6,562 nt of DNA. It comes from Sphingomonadales bacterium (GTDB lineage: Bacteria; Pseudomonadota; Alphaproteobacteria; Sphingomonadales; Sphingomonadaceae). Under the pieces are notes generated by a model, which was not told the DNA's origin, ran no database searches, and worked only from the letters and a program-made list of their open reading frames with translations. This document shows, piece after piece, positions 1-5,191 of the stretch. Both the position numbers and the translations under genes were made by a program. Within the stretch, counting starts at the first letter, position 1, and every line of letters begins with the position of its first letter. The stretch lies in NCBI GenBank assembly GCA_028868335.1, contig JAGWUU010000180.1:1-6562 (forward strand), read 5' to 3'.

Positions 1-1
1 T

Positions 2-556
2 TCGCCTCGCGCGCTTGGCGGCATCGGGCTTCATGGCGCCTACTCGTATAACGAGGCGATGTACCACGACTTCATCGGCCAGTGTTACGGTGGCCAGACG
101 CCAGCAGACGGCTGCAACCAGCAGCCGCGCGTGGTCGGCGCCAACACCGTTTACAATGGCCAGGTCTATTCCAACCGCATCGCGCCCAAGGCCCCGAAAC
201 ATTCGTGGCAGCTTGGCGCGAATTACGAAGCGGACCTGGGCGGCCTCACTGCCGGGATGACGGTCGATGTCAACCACACCTCCAGCTACAATTACACCGA
301 CACCCTGATCCCCGAGGCGGTGCAGCCCGGCTTCACCCGGCTCGATGGCTCAATCACGCTGGGCCGCAGCGATGACGGGTGGAAGATCGCGCTGATCGGC
401 CGCAACCTGACGAACCAGTTCGTCGTAACCTCCGCCAACGAATTTCCGTTCACCGGAGGCAGCGGCACCGGCACGGCGGCGGGCATCAAGTCCGACCTCA
501 ACACCGTCGTCGAACGTCCCCGCGAGATTTCGGTGGAACTGACCTACAGGTTCTGA
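2..556 (+). CDS. TonB-dependent outer-membrane receptor, C-terminal part (5' end outside window)
   Basis: The frame is open from base 2 and ends at TGA 554-556, giving about 184 residues of the C-terminal beta-barrel of a TonB-dependent receptor. TonB/ExbBD-powered receptors of this family import substrates across the outer membrane. What is visible: alternating polar/aromatic beta-strands, a late segment reading IALIGRNLTNQFVVTSANEF (the 'GRNLTN' turn typical of the last barrel strands), and a final strand ending ISVELTYRF with a C-terminal Phe, the usual outer-membrane assembly signal. A loop near the left edge carries two cysteines (codons at 83-85 and 113-115, GQCYGGQ...DGCNQQP), the kind of Cys-containing extracellular loop I associate with sphingomonad receptors. 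The plug domain and TonB box lie outside the window, so the substrate cannot be assigned. It is convergent with the catabolic operon and may supply its substrate (inference). Confidence 0.88.
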   Translation, partial: SPRALGGIGLHGAYSYNEAMYHDFIGQCYGGQTPADGCNQQPRVVGANTVYNGQVYSNRIAPKAPKHSWQLGANYEADLGGLTAGMTVDVNHTSSYNYTDTLIPEAVQPGFTRLDGSITLGRSDDGWKIALIGRNLTNQFVVTSANEFPFTGGSGTGTAAGIKSDLNTVVERPREISVELTYRF

Positions 557-563
557 CGGGACC

Positions 564-587
564 GGGACGGGCCAACCGGCCCGTCCC
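564..587. terminator. Perfect 10-bp inverted repeat between convergent genes, probable bidirectional terminator
   Basis: The arm GGGACGGGCC (564-573) is followed by a 4-nt loop AACC (574-577) and its exact reverse complement (578-587). It lies 8 bases after the receptor stop codon and 7 bases before the stop codon of the convergent acyl-CoA ligase gene, where a shared terminator is expected. The stem is extremely GC-rich. No clear T-tract follows on either strand, so it is not a textbook intrinsic terminator, though such U-poor hairpins are common at gene ends in GC-rich alphaproteobacteria. Confidence 0.6.
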
Positions 588-593
588 TGGCCC

Positions 594-2129
594 TCACCGG
601 GCGAACAGGCGCAGCGCGCCTTCGGGCACCTTCGGGAACCGCTGGCGCAAAGCCGGTTTGGAAATCTTGCCCGACAGGGTCCGCGGCAACGCCTCGCCCA
701 GCAGGACCAGGTGCTTGGGCTGCTTGAATCGGGCCAGCGCCGGGCGACCAACCCGCTCGATCGCCTCGCACAATGCAGCGTGATCGCCGCCATTGGCCGC
801 GACCAGCATCGGCACTTCGCCCCATTCGGCATCGGGTACGCCGATCACCGCATAGTCGGCCAGCCCCTCGACCCCGGCAAGCGCGTTCTCGATCTCGGCC
901 GGATAGACGTTGATCCCGCCCGAGATGAGCATGTCCTTTGAGCGATCGACGATCCGCACGAAACCCTCGGCGTTCATCATCCCGAGATCGCCGGTGCGCA
1001 GCCAGCCATCAACGATGGTCTGCGCAGTGGCTTCGGGCTTGCGCCAATAGCCCTGCATGACGTGCGGACCCTTGACCAGGATCTCGCCGGTTTCGCCAAG
1101 GGGCACGGTGTTGAGATCGTGGTCGGCAATCCGGATCTCGGTGCCCATGATCGCGCGCCCGGCCCAGCCGATGTGGTGCATCGCATCCTCGCCGTGCATC
1201 GTCGCGACAAGGCCCGATGCTTCGGTCAGGCCATAGGACTGGATCAGCGAAATCCCCTTGCGGCGATAGGTTTCGATCAGGTCGAGGCTGACCGGCGCAC
1301 CGCCGCATGCCGCCGAAATCATGCTGGAAATGTCGGTCCTGGCAAACTCCGGCGAACGTGCCAGCCGCTCCCAGACCACCGGCACGGTGGTCGCCGCGCT
1401 GACACGGTGGCGCTCGATCACGCCCAGATACCGGTCGATGTTGAAGTCGCTCTCCAGCACCATCGTTCCCCCGGCGTTGACCGTGAACTGGATGAAGCAC
1501 GAGATCACCGCTCCGGTGAAAACCAGCGGCACCGCGACCATGATTGAATCGCGCCAGGTCAGCCCCTCGGCGATGTTCTTGGCCATGCCCGGATAGATCG
1601 CGCTGAGGTGCGTCAGCAGCGCCCCCTTCTGCTGCCCGGTGGTGCCGGAGGTATAGCAGATGAAAGCGGGATCGGTCGCGGCGATCTCCTCGGTCGGGAC
1701 CGGACCATCGGCTATCACCAGATCGTCATAAGGCCGCGCATCGTTGCAATCGAGCGCATGAATCGCGAAGGACAGGCTGCGGCTGGCTGGCTCAAGCTGG
1801 GCAAGGTGCGCGGCCTCGGTCACGACCAGCCTGCACTCGGCGTCCTCGAGCAGGGGCAGCAGTTCCACGCCGGTAAGCCGGAAGTTGAGCGGCACGAAGA
1901 TCGCACCCAGCTTCAGGGTGGCGATGATCAGCAACGGCAGTTCGATCCGGTTGGTCAGCAAGCCGCCGAGCCGGTCGCCCTTGCCCACGCCCGCCGCGCG
2001 CAGGCCGCGTGCCAGCGCATCGGAACGCTGGTCGAGCGCGCGCCAGCTCAGGCGGGTTTCGTTATGGATGATCGCCGGGTGGTCCGGTCGCCAGGTCGCC
2101 CAATAGCGGACCAGGGTTGCGATGTTCAT
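594..2129 (-). CDS. AMP-forming acyl-CoA synthetase / ligase (ANL superfamily)
   Basis: This 511-residue protein has normal length for the family and activates a carboxylic acid via an acyl-adenylate to its CoA thioester in the cytoplasm. Conserved motifs are present in order: the P-loop YTSGTTGQQKGALLTH (159-174, with Gln instead of the usual Pro before the Lys), QSYGLTEASG (297-306), GWLRTGD (375-381), the hinge region VDRSKDMLISGGINVYPAEI (394-413), and the C-terminal catalytic lysine in LPRTLSGKISK (Lys488). All key catalytic positions look intact, so it should be active. The start ATG (2127-2129) is supported by a strong ribosome-binding site GAGGAG (2135-2140, minus strand) 5 nt upstream. 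It is the last gene of the minus-strand operon, 58 bp after the CoA-transferase homologue. The sequence does not reveal whether the acid is aromatic, fatty or steroid-derived; the resemblance to fatty-acid and benzoate/cyclohexanecarboxylate ligases is generic. Confidence 0.93.
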   Translation of the reverse strand: MNIATLVRYWATWRPDHPAIIHNETRLSWRALDQRSDALARGLRAAGVGKGDRLGGLLTNRIELPLLIIATLKLGAIFVPLNFRLTGVELLPLLEDAECRLVVTEAAHLAQLEPASRSLSFAIHALDCNDARPYDDLVIADGPVPTEEIAATDPAFICYTSGTTGQQKGALLTHLSAIYPGMAKNIAEGLTWRDSIMVAVPLVFTGAVISCFIQFTVNAGGTMVLESDFNIDRYLGVIERHRVSAATTVPVVWERLARSPEFARTDISSMISAACGGAPVSLDLIETYRRKGISLIQSYGLTEASGLVATMHGEDAMHHIGWAGRAIMGTEIRIADHDLNTVPLGETGEILVKGPHVMQGYWRKPEATAQTIVDGWLRTGDLGMMNAEGFVRIVDRSKDMLISGGINVYPAEIENALAGVEGLADYAVIGVPDAEWGEVPMLVAANGGDHAALCEAIERVGRPALARFKQPKHLVLLGEALPRTLSGKISKPALRQRFPKVPEGALRLFAR

Positions 2130-2134
2130 GTCTT

Positions 2135-2140
2135 CTCCTC
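2135..2140 (-). promoter_or_regulatory. Strong ribosome-binding site of the acyl-CoA ligase gene
   Basis: The minus strand reads GAGGAG followed by AAGAC and the ATG at 2129. The 5-nt spacing and near-consensus core support this start. The rest of the 58-bp gap (2130-2187) shows no obvious promoter or strong hairpin, consistent with cotranscription with the upstream gene. Confidence 0.7.
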
Positions 2141-2187
2141 AAACCGCTTGCGCCTTCTCGCCGGGTGCGGGGCGCGTTCAGAATAGA

Positions 2188-3360
2188 TCAGCCGAGCCAG
2201 TCCGCCCGGATTGCCGTCTCATCGGCACCAGCGCGTGGGGCAAGGTTTGGCGCGAAGGCCTGCCCATCGACCTTCACCGGGGTTCCCGTCAGCCGCAGCG
2301 TTCCGCCTTGGGCCATGTCGACCAAATAGAAGCTGTCGCGCGCCAGGAAGTGCGGGTCCTCGATCAGCGTGGGCAGACTGTGCGCTGGCCCGGCGGGAAC
2401 GTCGGCGGCCTCGCACAGGGCCATCCAATCGGCAAAGTCGCGCGTCGCGAAAAGCGCTTCAAGCTTTGCGTGAACCTCATCGTCGACCGTGTTGACCTCA
2501 CGGTCGGTTTGGTAGGCGCCGGCAAGGTCCGGCCGTTCCACGGTGGCACAGAAACGGTCCCAGAACCGGGGCATGATCGCCTGGAAGAACAGGCCGCGCC
2601 CGTCCCGCGTGCGATAGATCCACAGGCGCGCCCAGCCTGCCTGCCGCCCCTTCGCGCCATAGAAGCCGGGCCGCTCGAAGCATTGTTCGCGGTTGAGTTC
2701 GGCGTCGATCACGTCGGGCAGCCAGTTGACCGCGCAATCGGTCGCCGCCACTTCCAACCGGGTGCCTTCCCCGGTGGCCCGCGCCTTGATCAGCGCCGCC
2801 AGCGTACCCGTCGCGGCGTATAGACCCATGGCGTGCATCCCGATCGGATTCGCGTTGCTGGCCGCACGCTCCTCCTTGGTCAGAGCGTAGGGATTGGTGG
2901 CAAGCAATGCGGCGAAGGCATCGAAGCTGGGCGCATGCGAGCCCATCTCGGCATAGGGACCATAGCTGCCGAAGCCCGAGAGCGAGCAGAACACGATGGC
3001 TGGTCGGCGTTTGCGCAGGGCGTCATAGCCCAGCCCCAGCCGGTCCAAGACCCCGGCGCGCATGCCCTCGATCACCACGTCGGCCTTGTCGGCCAGAGCC
3101 AGGAACAGATCGCGCCCTTCGTCGGACTTGAGGTCGATCACGATGCTGCGCTTGCCACGGTTCCAGCGCAGGTGAAGCAGGCTTTCGCCCTGGGGCGAGC
3201 CCATCGCGGGCGAGCCCTGATAGCGCAGCCCATCGCCCGCGCCGGTTTCCACCTTGACCACGTCCGCGCCCATGTCGGCAAGATACCCGCCAAGACTCGA
3301 CGGGCCGAGCGCCGCCACTTCCAGAACGCGGACTCCCTTCAGCAGATCGTATCCGCTCAC
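2188..3360 (-). CDS. Family III (CaiB/BaiF) CoA-transferase-like protein lacking the canonical catalytic Asp
   Basis: This 390-residue protein (GTG start) matches the usual length of family III CoA-transferases, which move CoA between carboxylic acids via enzyme-bound anhydride and thioester intermediates. Visible family features: the N-terminal LLKGVRVLEVA, then LADMGADVVKVE, NRGKRSIVIDLK, IEGMRAGVLDRLGLGYDAL and FCSLSGFGSYGPYAEMGSHA. The helix IGMHAMGLYAATGTLAAL follows, then ARATGEGTRLEVA, and finally the C-terminal lid region with ADVPAGPAHSLPTL. In that helix the residue aligned without gaps to catalytic Asp169 of formyl-CoA transferase is Met175 (codon 2836-2838). I chose the GTG at 3358-3360, which overlaps the Rieske stop as GTGA and immediately precedes SGYDLLKGVRVLE, with GGAAG upstream. 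An in-frame ATG at 3411 would add 17 low-complexity Gly/Ala/Pro residues atypical of the family. Membership in the family is firm; transferase activity is doubtful. It could be a non-catalytic subunit or have another CoA-ester activity. Confidence 0.88.
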   Translation of the reverse strand: MSGYDLLKGVRVLEVAALGPSSLGGYLADMGADVVKVETGAGDGLRYQGSPAMGSPQGESLLHLRWNRGKRSIVIDLKSDEGRDLFLALADKADVVIEGMRAGVLDRLGLGYDALRKRRPAIVFCSLSGFGSYGPYAEMGSHAPSFDAFAALLATNPYALTKEERAASNANPIGMHAMGLYAATGTLAALIKARATGEGTRLEVAATDCAVNWLPDVIDAELNREQCFERPGFYGAKGRQAGWARLWIYRTRDGRGLFFQAIMPRFWDRFCATVERPDLAGAYQTDREVNTVDDEVHAKLEALFATRDFADWMALCEAADVPAGPAHSLPTLIEDPHFLARDSFYLVDMAQGGTLRLTGTPVKVDGQAFAPNLAPRAGADETAIRADWLG

Positions 3361-4505
3361 GCCGCCACTTCCGCCATGGCCCGCGCCAGTTGCCGATGGA
3401 GGTGCTGGCATGGCGCCTCGCTGCGACCATAGAGGAAGTCACCCACCGGATAGGCATTGGCGTTGGCCTGGATCGTTTCCTCCATCGGGAAGTCCTCCTC
3501 GGTCGCGGCCTGCTGAAGGATCGCCCAGCTCTTGTCGATCTGGCCCGCGCGCTTTTCGTCGAGCAGTTCGGGATCGATCAGGAAGCGGATGTGGACGTGG
3601 CACTTGCCCGGGTCCTTGAGATCGGGCCAGACGTTCCAGAATTCATAGTGCGTCGGTGTCGGTATCATGCAGACGTTGGGAAAGATCACGAAGTTGCCCG
3701 AGCAATAACGTCCGTCCTCGGGCGTGTGGGTGCCTGCGCGAACCTTGTCGGACAGCTTCTTGTAGGCCGACCACGAACGCCCATGCCGCCCGAAATCCTC
3801 CCACAGCGATGCGTTTGTCTCGATCAGCTTGCCGACGCCGCGCGGGTGGAGGAACTGGGGATGGAGAACGTCGATCGCACCATCGACCACCAGCTTCCAG
3901 TTCATCGCGGCATCGATATGCTTTTCCATGTAGATCGTCGTCTGATCGACGTCGTAGGCGGCCAGCTTCCCATCGGCCGCGCCCAGGAAATCGGCAACGC
4001 TGCGTCCTTCCTGGCCAGAGAAGTCGGCCCAGACCATGCCGTGCCGTTCCTCGCTCTGGATGCGGAACAGGCTCTTGCAGCCGCGATCGACCTCGCCCAG
4101 GTGATCCTCGAACGGAACGCCGCGCAGTGCGCCGTCGCCGTCAAAGCTCCAGCCATGGTACGAGCAGACGAAGAACGGCTTTCTGCCTTTTTCGTCCAGT
4201 TCGACCTTGCCACCGCGATGGCGGCACATATTGCGGAACACCGCGACCTTGCCGCTCTTCTGGCGCACGATCAGCAATGGCGCCCCGAGGATGTCGCGTG
4301 TGACGAAGCTCCCCGGTTCGGCAAGTTCGGAACTCATCGCCACGATCAGCGGCTGATGGCGAAACACCTCAAGCTCGCGCTGCAAGTGCTCGGGGCTGGT
4401 GAAGTTGGAAACCGGGACGTTGAGCACCGCTTCGGCCTGATCGGTCGTTCCGTTCTGGATATGGGTGACGAGGCGATCATAGACGCCTTCCCTGACGCTG
4501 TTCAT
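3357..4505 (-). CDS. Rieske non-haem iron oxygenase, alpha (catalytic) subunit
   Basis: This 382-residue protein has the two-domain layout of aromatic-ring-hydroxylating oxygenase alpha subunits. The Rieske [2Fe-2S] ligands are Cys94-x-His96 (NMCRHRGGK) and Cys114-x2-His117 (VCSYHGWSFDGDG). The catalytic domain begins at MNWKLVVDGAIDVLHPQFLH (201-220): Asp212 is the likely bridging aspartate, and His215 and His220 are iron ligands. Asp338 (EEDFPMEETIQ) is the probable third iron ligand. All catalytic positions appear intact. The enzyme would use O2 and electrons delivered by a reductase or ferredoxin to dihydroxylate, monohydroxylate or O/N-demethylate an aromatic or polycyclic substrate. No beta subunit, ferredoxin or reductase gene is in the window, so it may be an alpha-only enzyme served by electron carriers encoded elsewhere. 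The ATG at 4503-4505 has AGGAGAG 7 nt upstream. It is the first gene of the operon and overlaps the next by 4 bp. The substrate is unknown. Confidence 0.93.
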   Translation of the reverse strand: MNSVREGVYDRLVTHIQNGTTDQAEAVLNVPVSNFTSPEHLQRELEVFRHQPLIVAMSSELAEPGSFVTRDILGAPLLIVRQKSGKVAVFRNMCRHRGGKVELDEKGRKPFFVCSYHGWSFDGDGALRGVPFEDHLGEVDRGCKSLFRIQSEERHGMVWADFSGQEGRSVADFLGAADGKLAAYDVDQTTIYMEKHIDAAMNWKLVVDGAIDVLHPQFLHPRGVGKLIETNASLWEDFGRHGRSWSAYKKLSDKVRAGTHTPEDGRYCSGNFVIFPNVCMIPTPTHYEFWNVWPDLKDPGKCHVHIRFLIDPELLDEKRAGQIDKSWAILQQAATEEDFPMEETIQANANAYPVGDFLYGRSEAPCQHLHRQLARAMAEVAA

Positions 4506-4512
4506 GCACCGG

Positions 4513-4519
4513 CTCTCCT
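4513..4519 (-). promoter_or_regulatory. Ribosome-binding site of the Rieske oxygenase gene
   Basis: The minus strand reads AGGAGAG, 7 nt upstream of the ATG at 4505. The near-consensus sequence and good spacing fix the start of the first gene of the operon. Confidence 0.7.
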
Positions 4520-4543
4520 GCTAGGGCGAAACAGGTCGCCCGA

Positions 4544-4570
4544 CTGTTTACACTTTTCAAAATCTGTTAA
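4544..4570. promoter_or_regulatory. Candidate TetR-family operator (imperfect inverted and direct repeat)
   Basis: TTTACA (4547-4552) and TGTTAA (4565-4570) form an inverted pair, 5 of 6 positions symmetric, separated by 12 bp that include the near-palindrome TTTTCAAAA (4554-4562). The same bases can be read as a direct repeat, CTGTTTA (4544-4550) and CTGTTAA (4564-4570), offset by 20 bp. The site sits in the centre of the divergent region, where an autoregulating TetR protein would repress both directions. The symmetry is imperfect, so this is a candidate only. Confidence 0.4.
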
Positions 4571-4582
4571 GTACGGGAAGCA

Positions 4583-5191
4583 ATGTCTGTCAATCCCAAT
4601 ATCGCCGTTCCGGCTCCGAAAGTGCGTGAGGGAACCCGGCAGCGCATCCTGCGCGGCGCGCGCGATTGCTTCCAGCGGCTGGGCATCGACAAGGCCACGA
4701 TCGTCGACATTGCCGAAGCCGCCGCCTATTCGCGCCCGATCATCTACAAGCATTTCAGCGACAAGGCCGACATCGTCGACCAGGTCTGCCTTGAAGAGAT
4801 GCAGGCGCTCCAGCTTGAGTTGAACAAGCGTATCGCCCGCGATGGCAGCTATGCCGACCAGTTGACCGATGCGATCTTTCAGGGCGTGGCCCTCGCTCGC
4901 GGCAACATCTACATCCAGCGCTTCATGGACGATCGCGAAGCCTGGGCGCGTTCGCAGTCCGAAGCGGGGATCGTCCATCGCTGGGTTCGCGAGCGCTGGG
5001 CGGCCTTCCTCGCCCGCGGGCAGCAACAGGGCATCCTCGCCGCGGACATCGACATCGGTGAATGTGTCACCTGGATTTCGATGGTCCAATCGCTGCTCCT
5101 CCTGCGTTATGCCGCAGAGCCGGTCGACGATCGGGAAATGCGCCGTTTCGTCGAACGCTTCGTGGTCAGGCCGCTGCTGACCCGCGGCTGA
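4583..5191 (+). CDS. TetR/AcrR-family transcriptional regulator
   Basis: This 202-residue protein has typical length for the family. After a short unstructured N-terminus, residues about 16-62 form the TetR_N DNA-binding domain: TRQRILRGARDCFQRLGIDK, then the helix-turn-helix IVDIAEAAAYSRPIIYKHFS and DKADIVDQV. The C-terminal part (about 70-202) is helical and variable, the ligand-binding and dimerisation region, with no recognisable ligand signature. The ATG at 4583-4585 has a GGGAAG sequence at 4575-4580 only 2 nt upstream, which is close for a ribosome-binding site. The next in-frame Met is inside the helical domain, so this start is preferred. It is divergent from the Rieske/CoA operon by 77 bp, which suggests it represses that operon and itself. 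Its 3' end overlaps the convergent GMC oxidoreductase gene by 26 bp. The inducer is unknown but could be the pathway substrate or a CoA ester. Confidence 0.92.
   Translation: MSVNPNIAVPAPKVREGTRQRILRGARDCFQRLGIDKATIVDIAEAAAYSRPIIYKHFSDKADIVDQVCLEEMQALQLELNKRIARDGSYADQLTDAIFQGVALARGNIYIQRFMDDREAWARSQSEAGIVHRWVRERWAAFLARGQQQGILAADIDIGECVTWISMVQSLLLLRYAAEPVDDREMRRFVERFVVRPLLTRG

Larger units (their letters stand above)
4506..4582. promoter_or_regulatory. Divergent promoter/operator region between the Rieske operon and the TetR regulator
   Basis: This 77-bp gap separates divergent start codons and is visibly AT-richer than its surroundings at 4544-4572, as expected for promoters. On the plus strand, TACACT (4549-4554) is a possible -10 for the regulator, with a weak -35-like GCGAAA at 4526-4531 (17-bp spacer). 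On the minus strand, TTGAAA (4555-4560) and TGTAAA (4547-4552) are possible promoter elements for the operon, but no well-matched pair stands out. The promoters are placed by context and are not proven. Confidence 0.55.

Noticed and set aside
350..832. Overlapping short open frames on both strands around the receptor/ligase junction
   Set aside because: They cross the terminator hairpin and both gene ends, have Arg/Pro-rich composition typical of out-of-frame GC-rich DNA, and show no motifs.
2130..2187. Possible internal promoter or terminator between the CoA-transferase homologue and the ligase
   Set aside because: Only the ribosome-binding site and weak short GC pairings are seen; nothing matches a promoter.
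3361..3411. ATG start at 3411 for the CoA-transferase homologue
   Set aside because: It adds 17 Gly/Ala/Pro-rich residues before the normal family N-terminus and deepens the overlap with the Rieske gene. The GTG at 3360 gives a standard GTGA junction. It remains a possible alternative.
3390..4823. A 477-codon open frame on the plus strand, antisense to the Rieske gene and running into tetR in another frame
   Set aside because: It covers two well-supported genes with clear catalytic or DNA-binding motifs. Its own translation has no recognisable domain, and long antisense frames are common in GC-rich DNA.
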